Assembly (NCBI GenBank): GCA_029250685.1
Contig: JAQXEU010000028.1
Coordinates: forward strand, 1-64,000
Reading direction: 5' to 3'
Source: Polaribacter sp.
GTDB taxonomy: Bacteria > Bacteroidota > Bacteroidia > Flavobacteriales > Flavobacteriaceae
Length of the DNA stretch: 64,000 nucleotides
Made by a program: the position numbers and the translations under genes. Positions 17,945 to 27,602 of this stretch are shown here, in pieces. The notes under the pieces were generated by a model. The model saw only the letters and a list, made by a program, of their open reading frames with translations. It was not told the origin of the DNA and made no database searches. Position 1 is the stretch's first letter. Every line of letters begins with the position of its first letter.

Positions 17945-19462
17945 ATGAATAAAAAAGTAATCTTATTAATTTTAGATGGTTGGGGAATTACGCAAGACCC
18001 AAAAGTTTCTGCAATCTACAATGCAAAAACACCTTTTATAAATTCGTTATATAATAAATTTCCACACGCAAGTCTAAGAACTGACGGAGAGCATGTTGGT
18101 TTGCCAGAAGGACAAATGGGAAATTCTGAAGTTGGCCATATGAATTTAGGAGCTGGAAGAATTGTATATCAAAATTTAGCAAAAATTAATAAAGCCATAG
18201 AAGAAGGTACTTTAGCCAAAGAAAAAACACTAATTAATGCTTTTGACTACGCTAAAAAAAACAATAAAAAAGTGCATTTTTTAGGATTGGTTTCAAATGG
18301 AGGAATTCATTCTCACATCAATCATTTAAAAGGATTATTAAAAGCAGCAAAAGAAAATAATGTAGAGAATGTATTCTTACACGCTTTTACAGATGGACGG
18401 GATTGTGACCCAAAATCCGGAAAATACTTCATCAATGACATTGAAAAAGTCATGCAAGAAACTACTGGAGAATTGGCTTCAATTACGGGCAGATATTTTG
18501 CAATGGACAGAGATAATCGTTGGGAGAGAGTGCATTTAACTTATGACGCATTGGTAAATGGAAATGGAGAAATATCTACAAATGCAACCGAAAGTATTCA
18601 TAAAAATTATGATGAAAATGTAACGGATGAATTTATCAAACCAATTATTATGGTTGATAAAAATGAGAACCCAAAAGCTACGATTCAAAAAGATGATGTA
18701 GTTATTTTCTTCAATTATAGAACAGATCGAGGAAGGCAGTTAACGAATGCTTTAAGTCAGAACGATTTTTCAGAATTTAATATGAAAAAGATTCCGTTGT
18801 ATTATGTTACGATGACAAGCTACGATGAAACTTTTAAAAACATAAATATTGTTTACAAATCAAATAATATTAAAAACACGCTTGGTGAAGTTTTAGAAAC
18901 AGCTGGTAAAAAACAAATCAGAATTGCTGAAACAGAAAAATATCCACATGTAACATTTTTCTTTTCTGGTGGAAGGGAAAAAGAGTTTACTGGAGAAAAA
19001 AGATTGTTATGTCAGTCGCCAAAAGTTGCAACGTATGATTTAAAGCCAGAAATGAGTGCATACGAAATCACAGATTTAATCGTTCCTGAATTAGAAAATG
19101 GTGATGTTGATTTTGTTTGTTTAAATTTTGCTAACGGTGATATGGTTGGTCATACAGGAGATTTTGAAGCTGCAATAAAAGCTTGTGAAGCTGTAGATAT
19201 TTGCACTAAAAATGTCATTTCTTCTGCTTTAGAAAATAATTATACAACAATCTTAATTGCAGATCATGGAAATTGTGAAACAATGATGAACCCAGATGGA
19301 ACTCCACATACTGCTCACACAACAAACCCAGTACCAATGATTTTAATTGACAAGGATTTGAAATCGATAAAAAATGGCATCTTGGGCGATATTGCTCCTA
19401 CAATATTACATTTAATGGGTATTGAAAAACCAATAGAAATGACACAAAAATCTTTAGTTTAG
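17945..19462 (+). CDS. gpmI: 2,3-bisphosphoglycerate-independent phosphoglycerate mutase
   Basis: The 505-residue length is standard for GpmI. Metal ligands are in LDGWG (residues 10-14) and in DHGNCE and HTAHTTNPVP near the end. The catalytic serine is Ser61 in GNSEVGHMNLGAG. It converts 3- to 2-phosphoglycerate in glycolysis and gluconeogenesis using Mn2+. The thioredoxin-like gene follows after eight bases and the HAD gene after that, so the three probably form one transcript. Confidence 0.97.
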   Translation: MNKKVILLILDGWGITQDPKVSAIYNAKTPFINSLYNKFPHASLRTDGEHVGLPEGQMGNSEVGHMNLGAGRIVYQNLAKINKAIEEGTLAKEKTLINAFDYAKKNNKKVHFLGLVSNGGIHSHINHLKGLLKAAKENNVENVFLHAFTDGRDCDPKSGKYFINDIEKVMQETTGELASITGRYFAMDRDNRWERVHLTYDALVNGNGEISTNATESIHKNYDENVTDEFIKPIIMVDKNENPKATIQKDDVVIFFNYRTDRGRQLTNALSQNDFSEFNMKKIPLYYVTMTSYDETFKNINIVYKSNNIKNTLGEVLETAGKKQIRIAETEKYPHVTFFFSGGREKEFTGEKRLLCQSPKVATYDLKPEMSAYEITDLIVPELENGDVDFVCLNFANGDMVGHTGDFEAAIKACEAVDICTKNVISSALENNYTTILIADHGNCETMMNPDGTPHTAHTTNPVPMILIDKDLKSIKNGILGDIAPTILHLMGIEKPIEMTQKSLV

Positions 19463-19470
19463 TTTTGAAA

Positions 19471-19992
19471 ATGAAAAAAATAATACTTGTATTTACGCTA
19501 ATTTTATCAGTACATAGTTACGCTCAAAAAATAACAGCAACTAGAAATGCTTCTGGAGATTTAGTTGGAATCGCACATAAAGAAGATTTTAAACAATTAC
19601 CATACTCTAAATGGTTTGATAAAAACTATGAAGCATACCAACCTGATTCAAAGAGTATTAATAAGCTTAAAAAAAAGCTAAAAAATATTACAATAAAAGC
19701 ATTTGTCGCTTCATGGTGTCATTTAAGCAAAAAAGATATTCCACGTACCTATAAAATTTTACAGCAAGCAGGGTTTGATTTTAATAATATAGACTACATC
19801 ACATTAAATAGAGGAAAAAGCACTAAAGATAATTTACAGAAAGGTTATGATATTAAAAGTGTTCCAACTTTTATTTTTTATAAAAAAGGAAAAGAAATTG
19901 GAAGGTATATAGAGTATCCTCTACAAAATTTAGAAAAAGATTTTTTAACAATTGTAAGCGGTAAAGAATACAAGCAAAACAAAATAAAATAG
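19471..19992 (+). CDS. Exported thioredoxin-like protein with a single active-site Cys
   Basis: ATG 19471 gives a signal peptide (about residues 1-19, ending SYAQ). The thioredoxin region has FVASWCHLSKKDIP, where Cys83 is followed by His-Leu-Ser86, so the second Cys of CxxC is Ser. The cis-Pro loop SVPTFIFYKKGKEIG is present. With one Cys it should act as a thiol-binding or chaperone-like protein, or a monothiol reductant, in the periplasm, and not as a disulfide oxidoreductase. A CxxS form is, as I recall, common in this Bacteroidota subfamily. TTG 19465 is an alternative start. Confidence 0.85.
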   Translation: MKKIILVFTLILSVHSYAQKITATRNASGDLVGIAHKEDFKQLPYSKWFDKNYEAYQPDSKSINKLKKKLKNITIKAFVASWCHLSKKDIPRTYKILQQAGFDFNNIDYITLNRGKSTKDNLQKGYDIKSVPTFIFYKKGKEIGRYIEYPLQNLEKDFLTIVSGKEYKQNKIK

Positions 19993-19995
19993 ATT

Positions 19996-20398
19996 ATGCT
20001 ACCAAATAATCATTTAATAATTGCAGTAGATTTTGATGGCACTATTGTTAAAGATACGTATCCTAAGATTGGAAAACCTATGATTTTCGCTTTTGAAACT
20101 TTATTAAAAACTTCAAAAAGAAGGTCATCGAATTATTCTTTGGACGTATAGAAACGGAAGAGCTTTAAGAGAAGCTGTTAAGTTTTGTGAAGAAAACGGT
20201 ATTGAATTTTATGCAATCAATAAAAGTTATCCAGAAGAAGAACTTGATGGAAAAATAAGTCGAAAAATTCATGCAGATTTATTTATTGATGATAGAAATG
20301 CTGGTGGATTTATAGGTTGGACAGAAGTTTATAAACTTGTTTTTAATTACACACCTGAAGTTCCAAAAAAGAAAGGTTTTTTCTCTATATTTAAATAA
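19996..20398 (+). pseudogene. HAD-type phosphatase (BT0820-like), frameshifted
   Basis: The first frame reads IIAVDFDGTIVKDTYPKIGKP and runs to a premature TAG at about 20150. The +1 frame then continues EGHRIILWTYRNGRALREAV and ends with IHADLFIDDRNAGG and a short tail. Joined, they give an ordinary protein of about 133 residues with the HAD nucleophile motif DFDGT and the distal IDDRN acid motif. Deleting one A from the A5 run at 20106-20110 or that at 20115-20119 restores the frame. It starts three bases after the thioredoxin-like gene. It may be a real lesion, a switch or a sequencing error. Confidence 0.85.
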
Positions 20399-20418
20399 TT
20401 TAAAAGTTTTGTAAACAG

Positions 20419-21687
20419 TTATTTTATCCCCTCAAAATAGCTTTTCTCTATACTTTCTCTAAAATTTGGATGCGCAATATTTACTAACTCTTTAATTCGT
20501 TGTTTAATTGTTTTTCCATATAAATTTGCAACTCCATATTCTGTAACAATATATTGCACATGAGCTCTTGTTGTTACAACTCCAGCACCTTGTTTTAAAA
20601 AAGGAACAATTCTACTAATTCCTTTATTTGTAATTGATGGAAGTGCAATAATTGCTTTCCCTCCTTCACTTAAAGAGGCACCTCTAATAAAATCCATTTG
20701 ACCACCAACCCCAGAATACATGTTTTTACCAATAGAGTCTGCACAGACTTGACCAGTAACATCTACTTCTATTGCAGAATTAATAGCAACCATTTTAGGG
20801 TTTTGACTAATGACACCAACATCATTTGTGTAATTTGAAGCTCTCATTTCTATAAAAGGATTATCATCAACATAATCATACAAACGTTGAGAACCTATTA
20901 AAAATGTTGCCAAGGCTCTTCCTCTATTTACTTTTTTATAATTGCCATTTATCACATCTTTTAAAATCAAATCAATCACTCCATCAGAAAACATTTCGGT
21001 ATGCAACCCTAGATCTTTATGATTTCCTAATCGGGATAAAACAGCGTTCGGTATACTTCCAATACCCATTTGCAACGTACTTCTATCTTCTATTAAGTTT
21101 GCAACATGATTACCTATTTTATTTTCTATTTCTGAAGGTGGAGCAATTTCATGTCCTGGTAATTTATCATTACAATCTACAAATGCATTAATTTCAGAAA
21201 CATGTATAATTCCTGCACCAAAAGTCCTTGGCATATTTTTATTTACTTGAGCAATAACAAAATTTGCGTTTTCAATAGCTGCTAATGTTGCTTCTACTGA
21301 AACTCCTAAAGAACAATAACCATGTTTATCTGGAACAGAAACATGAATTAAAGCTACATCAACATCAACAATATTTCTTCTAAACAAAGTTGGTAATTCA
21401 CTCAAAAAAACTGGTGTATAAGAACCGTTTCCTGCTTTTAATGTATGGCGTACATTTTTACCAATAAAAAATGAATTTACATGAAAACTATTTTTTAATT
21501 CTGGGTTTGCATAAGGTGCTTCTCCTTCGGTATGTAAATGACAAACCTCAACATTTCTCAATTCTTCATGTCTTGCAGACATTGCGTTAATTAATTGTTG
21601 TGGAGCTGCAGCAGCAGCTTGAATATATACTCTATCATTTGATTTTATTACTTTTACTGCTTCTTCTGCAGATACGGATTTGTACAT
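20419..21687 (-). CDS. Acetyl-CoA hydrolase/4-hydroxybutyrate CoA-transferase family protein
   Basis: ATG 21687 gives MYKSVSAEEAVKVIKSNDRV, the usual start. TTG 21717 would add ten residues. Family features include NKIGNHVANLI, the GLHTEMFSDGVIDL segment carrying the Glu that forms the acyl-CoA intermediate, and the C-terminal VTEYGVANLYGKT. The length of 422 residues fits family I CoA-transferases and hydrolases. The exact acyl substrate cannot be read from the sequence. It stands alone and divergent from map. Confidence 0.9.
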   Translation of the reverse strand: MYKSVSAEEAVKVIKSNDRVYIQAAAAAPQQLINAMSARHEELRNVEVCHLHTEGEAPYANPELKNSFHVNSFFIGKNVRHTLKAGNGSYTPVFLSELPTLFRRNIVDVDVALIHVSVPDKHGYCSLGVSVEATLAAIENANFVIAQVNKNMPRTFGAGIIHVSEINAFVDCNDKLPGHEIAPPSEIENKIGNHVANLIEDRSTLQMGIGSIPNAVLSRLGNHKDLGLHTEMFSDGVIDLILKDVINGNYKKVNRGRALATFLIGSQRLYDYVDDNPFIEMRASNYTNDVGVISQNPKMVAINSAIEVDVTGQVCADSIGKNMYSGVGGQMDFIRGASLSEGGKAIIALPSITNKGISRIVPFLKQGAGVVTTRAHVQYIVTEYGVANLYGKTIKQRIKELVNIAHPNFRESIEKSYFEGIK

Positions 21688-21801
21688 TCTATTCTCTTTA
21701 TCGTTTCTAAGTAGCAAATCTAAATACTACAACGTATTAAAAAGCTATCAAAAGTCATGTTTTTTAAAAAAAATCTATTTTTTATTAGTTGATTTTTAAA
21801 G

Positions 21802-21809
21802 TATCTTTG
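21802..21809 (+). promoter_or_regulatory. -7 element TATCTTTG upstream of map
   Basis: A perfect TAnnTTTG ends 18 bases before the map ATG (21828). The TTG at 21789 is only 10 bases upstream of it, too close to be a standard -33 box. Confidence 0.5.
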
Positions 21810-21827
21810 CGCATTAATTTTACCTTA

Positions 21828-22634
21828 ATGATTCAAATAAAAACCTTAGAAGAAATAGAAATCATGCGAGAAAGCGCATTGGTTGTTTCTAAAACTTTAG
21901 GAATGCTTGCCAAAGAAGTAAAACCTGGTGTAACTACATTACAACTAGATAAATTGGCAGAAGACTTCATTCGTTCTGAAGGTGCAATTCCTGGTTTTTT
22001 AGGATTATATGATTTTCCAAATACATTATGCATGAGTCCAAACGCACAAGTTGTGCATGGATTTCCTACTGATGAACCATTAATTGAAGGTGATATTATC
22101 TCAATTGATTGTGGTGCTTTTAAAAATGATTTTTATGGTGATCATGCTTATACTTTTGAAGTTGGAGAAGTTGCTCCAGAAACAAAGAAATTACTAGACG
22201 TAACTAAGCAAAGTTTATACGAAGGAATTAGAGAATTAAAAGCGGGTAATAGAGTTGGTGATGTTGGTTTTGCAATTCAACATTATGCAGAAAAGCATGG
22301 ATATGGAGTTGTAAGAGAATTGGTTGGACATGGCTTAGGTAGAAAAATGCATGAAGACCCAGAAATGCCAAATTACGGAAAACGTGGTAGAGGAAAGAAA
22401 TTTGTAAACGGAATGGTGGTAGCAATTGAGCCAATGATTAATATGGGAACTCACCAAATAAATCAACTTAAAGATGGCTGGACTATTTTAACTAGAGATG
22501 GAAAACCTTCGGCACATTTTGAGCACGATGTAGCCATTGTAAACGGAAAACCTGAGTTGCTTTCTACATTTCAATATATTTATGAAGCATTAGGAATCAT
22601 TTCTAATGAAGAAGATGAGTTTAGAGCTAAATAA
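21828..22634 (+). CDS. map: Type I methionine aminopeptidase
   Basis: ATG 21828 gives 268 residues, a normal type I length. TTG 21789 lies upstream of the -7 box and is rejected. The pita-bread fold metal ligands are visible in order: IDCGAFKNDFYGDHAYTF (two Asp), GHGLGRKMHEDP (His), AIEPM (Glu) and EHDVAI (Glu). It removes the initiator Met from nascent proteins. The methyltransferase gene follows after two bases, so the pair is probably one transcript. Confidence 0.96.
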   Translation: MIQIKTLEEIEIMRESALVVSKTLGMLAKEVKPGVTTLQLDKLAEDFIRSEGAIPGFLGLYDFPNTLCMSPNAQVVHGFPTDEPLIEGDIISIDCGAFKNDFYGDHAYTFEVGEVAPETKKLLDVTKQSLYEGIRELKAGNRVGDVGFAIQHYAEKHGYGVVRELVGHGLGRKMHEDPEMPNYGKRGRGKKFVNGMVVAIEPMINMGTHQINQLKDGWTILTRDGKPSAHFEHDVAIVNGKPELLSTFQYIYEALGIISNEEDEFRAK

Positions 22635-22636
22635 AT

Positions 22637-23398
22637 TTGTCTGTATTTAAAATCATACTAAACACAATTCCAAGACCAATTCTTATTAAATTAAGTTATT
22701 TGGCAAAGCCTTTTATTGCTTTTTCTTTAAAAGGAAATAATTATACAGATCCAATTGACGGAAAAAGTTTTCGTAAGTTTTTACCTTACGGATATGAAAA
22801 ACAACGTGAGAACGCCCTATCTCCAAGTACTCTTTCGTTAGAAAGGCATCGATTAATGTGGCTGTATTTACGAGATGAAACAGATTTTTTTTCAGCAGAA
22901 AAAAAAGTGCTTCATATGGCACCAGAACAATGCTTTTTACCGCTTTTTAGTAAGCAAAAAAATTTAGATTATACCACTGCAGATTTATATTCTCCGATAG
23001 CAGATGTAAAAGCAGATATCTGTGACTTGCCTTTTGAAGAGAATTCTTTTGATGTTATTTTTTGTAATCATGTATTAGAACACATTACAGATGACACAAA
23101 AGCAATGCAAGAATTATATCGAGTTTTAAAACCTGGCGGAATGGGAATTTTTCAAATTCCACAAGATGTATCAAGAGCAACAACTTTTGAAGACGATTCT
23201 ATAACAAATCAAAAAGAACGTGCTAAAATATTTGGACAATATGACCATGTAAGAGTTTATGGAAGAGATTACTTTGACAAGTTACGTACTATTGGTTTTA
23301 AAGTTAACGAAGTAGATTATACAAAAAAAATCGCTCCTGAATTAGTGGAACGATTTTGTTTATCTAAAGGCGAAATTTTGCCTGTATGTTTTAAATAA
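22637..23398 (+). CDS. SAM-dependent methyltransferase (class I)
   Basis: TTG start two bases after map. The 253 residues carry a class I Rossmann methyltransferase domain: VLHMAPEQCFL as the glycine-loop equivalent, ADLYSP with the acidic residue for SAM ribose, ADICDLPF, and FDVIFCNHVLEHI (motif post I/IV region). A hydrophobic N-terminal segment (about residues 8-33) could be a membrane-proximal helix. The substrate is unknown. Similar map-linked methyltransferases are widespread in Flavobacteriia. Confidence 0.85.
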   Translation: MSVFKIILNTIPRPILIKLSYLAKPFIAFSLKGNNYTDPIDGKSFRKFLPYGYEKQRENALSPSTLSLERHRLMWLYLRDETDFFSAEKKVLHMAPEQCFLPLFSKQKNLDYTTADLYSPIADVKADICDLPFEENSFDVIFCNHVLEHITDDTKAMQELYRVLKPGGMGIFQIPQDVSRATTFEDDSITNQKERAKIFGQYDHVRVYGRDYFDKLRTIGFKVNEVDYTKKIAPELVERFCLSKGEILPVCFK

Positions 23399-23400
23399 TT

Positions 23401-24682
23401 TTAAGGATTATTTCTAATAAATGTTTCTAAAGTTTCTAACTTCTCATCACCTAAAATAATAAATTTTTCTCCATCAATTTCTTGTTGAATTTGATAACCT
23501 CCATTTTCTAATCTTACCAATTCAGACTTACCAGTATATTTACCAGCTTCATTAGTTGCGTCATCAACCTTTGTTCCATTTTGATTTACCCAAAAAGAAT
23601 CTGATCCTTTTGCAACATGTGCTTTACCGTTATAAAAAGCTCCTAAATTATTGAATTCGCTTGCTTGTAAAACTGTACCATCAATTCCACATAAAAACCC
23701 AAACAATGTATAATCAGGTAAGTATAAAGGATGAATTCCTCCGCCTATATGACCACCGAAATTATACCAAACTTTATTGACTCTTACCTGGCCATCTTTA
23801 TTGAATTTTTCAATTTTCTTTGTCTTCCTTAAATCCTTAATTACATTCACATAAGAATTACTATCAAACTCTTTAGTAGCAATGTCGAACACTACCGCTT
23901 TTAAAGAATTGTTTGGATAGGTAATTATTTTTCCATCTCCTCTAGGCAACATTACGTTACCATAATGTGTAGAAAGTGTATTAAAATCAGAAATTTTTGG
24001 CAACATAAAACCTTCTTTAGTTTTACTATTAAAAGAATAAATTTGAGTTGGATTCTCTTCTTGATTCAACAATAAGATATAACCGTCAAAGCTTTTAATA
24101 CTTTTATAAGTGTCTGCCTCCACTAGCACCGCTCCTGAATCATCCATTATACCAACAAATTCATCTTTTTCAAAAACAGAAATTCCTTGCTTGTTAAATG
24201 CTTGAATTGATTGAAACTGAAATGTTAAGGCATCTGATTTATTTTGCCAAACTGTTTTTAACGAATCTATTCTTCTTGTTTCTTTTTCTTTAGCAAGTTT
24301 TATTTTTTCTAATTTTGCTTTTTCAAGATTAACCTTCTCAAGTTCCTCATCAATAGTCACATATAAATCAAGTAATTGAGTATACGATTCTGTTTTTTTG
24401 TTTTTTACTAAAGCAAAATATTGTTTCGCATAATTTTTAGCTTCTGTAAACTTGTTTAATTTAAAATGTATTAGACTACCTAATCTTGCAACATTTGCCT
24501 CTGTAATAGTGTCTAAAAGTTTTACTGCTCTTTCAAAGTTTTTTGAAGCTTCATCAAGTTTTAAACTTGAATAATTAGCTTGAGCTTTACGAATATAAAC
24601 TCCAGCAATTTCTTTATTTGTTTGTCCATAAGTAGACAAACTCAAAAAAAACAATTGATAGTGTAAAAAATATTTTCTTCAA
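23401..24682 (-). pseudogene. Exported TPR/WG-like protein, frameshifted in the signal peptide at an A8/T8 tract
   Basis: On the minus strand, TTG 24682 opens a signal peptide (MKKIFFTLSIVFF-type). The frame that continues it, LSLSTYGQTNKEIAG onward, is shifted by one at eight T's (A8 on plus, 24644-24651). Removing one T joins the two into a normal leader. The main body (about 410 residues) has TPR-like helices (about 10-80), a charged coiled coil (about 95-140) and a beta-rich C-terminal part with GxYxxxxxx repeats resembling WG-type modules. I recognise no named family. Without the leader it would stay in the cytoplasm if started at TTG 24654. Confidence 0.75.
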
Positions 24683-24767
24683 AGTTAAAGTATTAATTAT
24701 CCCTTAAAATAATTGTAGTGCGCAAGATAGTAAAATTAAAAAAACTCAGCAATTTAAAAGCCTTTTA

Positions 24768-25745
24768 TCAAAAATTTCTATATTCTTTAAAAGAATTGTA
24801 TTTGTCTAAATAAATCAAAACAACTTTAATACTACTGCTCCTTTTTAAAAACGCTATTGTTTTTTCGAAACCCATGGCCATAAAAGCGGTTGCATATGCA
24901 TCTACATCAGCACAATCTGAATTTGAAATTACAGATACACTTAACAAATCACTTTCGGTTGCGAAGCCTGTTTTTGGGTTTACAGTATGTACATACTTTT
25001 TGCCATCTTTAGTAATTCTAAATTTTCTATAATTACCAGAAGTTGCCATTGACTCATTTTCTAGTTGAATTGCAGACTGAAAAGATTGCGTTCCGTCAGT
25101 ATTAGGCTTTTCAATTGCTACTTTCCAAAAATTCCCTTCTTTATTTTTTCCTTTTGCTCTAATTTCCCCTCCGATTTCAATCAAATAATTTTTGACATTC
25201 TTACTTTCTAAAAATCGACCAATAACATCAATTCCAAAACCTTTTGCAATAGAATTAAAGTCTAAAAAAGTTTCTTTAAAGTCTTTTTGAATTTTACCAT
25301 CTTTCAATTGTACTTTATCTAAACCTACAAACTGCATCATTCTTTCAACTTCTTCATCAGCAATTTCTTTTTTTCTTTCTTTTGGGCCAAAACCCCAAGC
25401 GTTTACCAAATCACCAACTGTTGGATCAAAATAACCATTTGTTTCTTTAAAAATTTGTTTTGATTTTTTAAAAACTTCTTTAAAGATATCATCAACAATA
25501 ATGGTAGAGTCTCCTAAATTAATTTTTGAAATGTCTGAAGTTGGAATATATGTTGAAGTAGACTTATTTACTAAAAAGAATAAACTATCTATTGATTTTT
25601 GATAATCAAATTCTAAATCGGTTTGTAAAGTAATGTGATAGGTTGTTCCGAAAACAAATCCCTCAAAATTAATAGTTTGCATTTCTTTTTTTGGAGAACA
25701 CGCAACTAAAAGCACTGTAAAAAACAGTAAAAAATACTTTTTCAT
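24768..25745 (-). CDS. apbE: FAD:protein FMN transferase (ApbE), lipoprotein
   Basis: ATG 25745 starts a lipoprotein leader with lipobox VACS. The frame is open eight codons further but those add nothing. ApbE motifs are visible: ATSGNYRKF, HTVNPKTGFA and DADAYATAFMAMG near the C-terminus. Family role: Mg2+-dependent transfer of FMN from FAD onto a Thr in D-x-(S/A)-GA-T-x-T sequences on the outer face of the inner membrane. The likely clients here are NqrB and NqrC, encoded about 10 kb away. It ends in TGA. Confidence 0.94.
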   Translation of the reverse strand: MKKYFLLFFTVLLVACSPKKEMQTINFEGFVFGTTYHITLQTDLEFDYQKSIDSLFFLVNKSTSTYIPTSDISKINLGDSTIIVDDIFKEVFKKSKQIFKETNGYFDPTVGDLVNAWGFGPKERKKEIADEEVERMMQFVGLDKVQLKDGKIQKDFKETFLDFNSIAKGFGIDVIGRFLESKNVKNYLIEIGGEIRAKGKNKEGNFWKVAIEKPNTDGTQSFQSAIQLENESMATSGNYRKFRITKDGKKYVHTVNPKTGFATESDLLSVSVISNSDCADVDAYATAFMAMGFEKTIAFLKRSSSIKVVLIYLDKYNSFKEYRNF

Positions 25746-25872
25746 TCTTATAAAATTAAATAAAATCAAAGATAATTATAAAATACTCATAAAGTCGTCA
25801 TAAAAACAAGTGAAGTGCTCTGTATATTAGAATCATTTTTATAAATTTGTTGAACGAATAATTTTAAGAAAA

Positions 25873-26739
25873 ATGAAAAAAATACTACTTTCTTTAGCCG
25901 TTGTTTTACTACTGGCTTCTTGTGTGTCTAAAAAAGATTATGTTGCTCTAGAAGCTGCAAATCAAAAAGCAACAGATGAATTGCTCGCTGTAAGGGCCAA
26001 TTTAACGAAATGTTTAATTGAAACAGAAAAAAATCAAACTTTAGCTTCTTCTTATAAGTCTAAAATTTCTGATTTAGAAGTTACTGTAAAAGATTTACAG
26101 AAAGACAAAAGAAAAACTTTAGAGTTTGTAGACAACTTAACAGTTCTTACAAAAGGTGCAAATGACAACATCAAAGAAACGTTGATTCAGTTAAGCAAAA
26201 AAGACCAATACATTAAGTATATCCAAAGAGCAATGACAAAGAAAGATTCATTGAATTTAGCTGTTGCTTTTCACTTAAAGAAAGAATTGAAAGAAGGTTT
26301 AGATGATGAAGATATTGAAATTAATGTTGAAAAAACAGTAGTTTTCATTTCTATTTCTGACAAGTTATTGTTTAAAAGCGGAAGTTACAATGTAACTGAA
26401 AAAGCATACAAAGTATTAGAAAAAGTTGCAACTGTTATAAACGGACAACCTAATATGGATGTGATGATTGAAGGTCATACAGATTCTAAATCTATAAAAA
26501 CAGAATTCTTACAAGACAACTGGGATTTATCTGCAAAAAGAGCGACCTCGATTGCTAGAATTTTACAGAACAGGTTTGAAGTAACTCCAGGTAGATTAAT
26601 TGCTGCAGGTAGATCTAGTTATGTGCCTTTAGCACCAAATGATTCTGAGGCAAATATGGCGAAAAACAGAAGAACAAAAATTATCATCATGCCAAGACTA
26701 GATCAATTCTTTGAATTGTTAGAAGAAAAAGCTGAGTAA
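25873..26739 (+). CDS. OmpA-family lipoprotein
   Basis: The lipobox ASC at Cys17 is followed by a coiled coil (about residues 25-120) and a C-terminal OmpA peptidoglycan-binding domain with MIEGHTDSKSIK, WDLSAKRATSIARIL and NRRTKIIIMP. Such Pal/OmpA proteins tether the outer membrane to peptidoglycan. The length is 288 residues. It stands alone with its own terminator. The promoter region upstream (25746-25872) shows no clear TAnnTTTG. Confidence 0.95.
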   Translation: MKKILLSLAVVLLLASCVSKKDYVALEAANQKATDELLAVRANLTKCLIETEKNQTLASSYKSKISDLEVTVKDLQKDKRKTLEFVDNLTVLTKGANDNIKETLIQLSKKDQYIKYIQRAMTKKDSLNLAVAFHLKKELKEGLDDEDIEINVEKTVVFISISDKLLFKSGSYNVTEKAYKVLEKVATVINGQPNMDVMIEGHTDSKSIKTEFLQDNWDLSAKRATSIARILQNRFEVTPGRLIAAGRSSYVPLAPNDSEANMAKNRRTKIIIMPRLDQFFELLEEKAE

Positions 26740-26758
26740 TTTTTTACTACATATTTTA

Positions 26759-26790
26759 AAAGCCTGTTTCGTTTGAGACAGGCTTTTTTG
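26759..26790 (+). terminator. Rho-independent terminator after the OmpA lipoprotein
   Basis: The stem AGCCTGTTTC / GAGACAGGCT has one T-G wobble and a four-base loop, and is followed by six T's. Confidence 0.9.
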
Positions 26791-26863
26791 TTGTTCTTAT
26801 TTTTTATTGATTCTTAATCTATAAAAAACTAACTTAGCTCAACACTTATTTTAGTCATTAAAA

Positions 26864-27232
26864 ATGGGATTCCATCCAATAAACTTAGTTTTTAGATTTA
26901 TTTTAGAAGTTTGTGCTTTCATTTCGGCTGGACTTTGGAGCTTCAATCAAACAGATGGATTGCTAAAATTTTTATTTGGGTTTGGGTTTCCAATTTTTCT
27001 GGCAATAATTTGGGGTGTTTTTACAGTTCCGAATGATAAAAGTCGTTCTGGGAATGCACCAATTCCAACAAATGGGATTATACGTTTAGCAATCGAATTA
27101 GGAATATTCGCTATGGCAACTTGGTCTTTGTACAGTTTGGGATATAATAACCTTTATCTTATTTTTGGAATAGCTGTGGTGATTCATTATGTTCTATCAT
27201 ATGATAGAATTTCATGGCTTATCTCAAAATAA
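26864..27232 (+). CDS. YrdB family (DUF2568) membrane protein
   Basis: 122 residues with four TM segments and the family pattern FILEVCAF early, then AIIWGVFTVPNDKSRSG in the middle. YrdB/DUF2568 proteins are small integral membrane proteins of unknown role. It is convergent with the 27235 gene, with only two bases between stops. No operon partner. Confidence 0.88.
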   Translation: MGFHPINLVFRFILEVCAFISAGLWSFNQTDGLLKFLFGFGFPIFLAIIWGVFTVPNDKSRSGNAPIPTNGIIRLAIELGIFAMATWSLYSLGYNNLYLIFGIAVVIHYVLSYDRISWLISK

Positions 27233-27234
27233 TA

Positions 27235-27600
27235 CTACTCCAAAATCTTAATAAAATCTTCGAAAGCGACGTAATAAGGTTGATCTTTAAAAACAGGATT
27301 TTCAGTACTTTCTGCATTTGCAATTCCGATACCGGCAAACCAAACCTTGGCATTTTGCTTTTTTGCGTGTGCTTTAAAGGTTTCCATCCATAAGACATCG
27401 TAGTCTTCAGGAGTTTGAATATTATTAGAGGTTTTTACCAACACAAAAATGGTTGGCTCTCCTTTTTTAAACAATACAAACTGTGGATGTTTCTTTAACT
27501 CGCTATTAACTGCAACAAACTCATAGCCCATTTTTTGGAGTTTTTTTCCAATTAAGTTCATTCCTAAATTATGCAATTCTTGAGCTGTTAAAACTTGCAT
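27235..27600 (-). CDS. Small conserved Bacteroidota protein, unknown function
   Basis: 121 residues, soluble, with alternating beta and alpha pattern (QFVLFKKGEPTIFVLVKT, YDVLWMETFKAHAKKQNAKVWFAGIGIA). I recall relatives carrying a database label for Na+-NQR subunit F, but there is no [2Fe-2S] cysteine set, FAD motif or NADH site here, so that label would be wrong. The fold might resemble a small nuclease-like sheet, which is only a guess. Two bases downstream of the DEAD-box helicase, probably cotranscribed. Confidence 0.8.
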   Translation of the reverse strand: MQVLTAQELHNLGMNLIGKKLQKMGYEFVAVNSELKKHPQFVLFKKGEPTIFVLVKTSNNIQTPEDYDVLWMETFKAHAKKQNAKVWFAGIGIANAESTENPVFKDQPYYVAFEDFIKILE

Positions 27601-27602
27601 TA

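Noticed and set aside
19471-19992. Missing second Cys in the thioredoxin-like protein as a lesion
   Set aside because: The WCxxSK form seems to be the family norm in Bacteroidota; the rest of the fold is intact.
20904-21191. Plus-strand frame inside the CoA-transferase gene
   Set aside because: Antisense shadow with no domain; the minus frame is a well-known family.
27235-27600. Second nqrF-like gene, as database labels may suggest
   Set aside because: No iron-sulfur cysteines, FAD or NADH motifs; only 121 residues.
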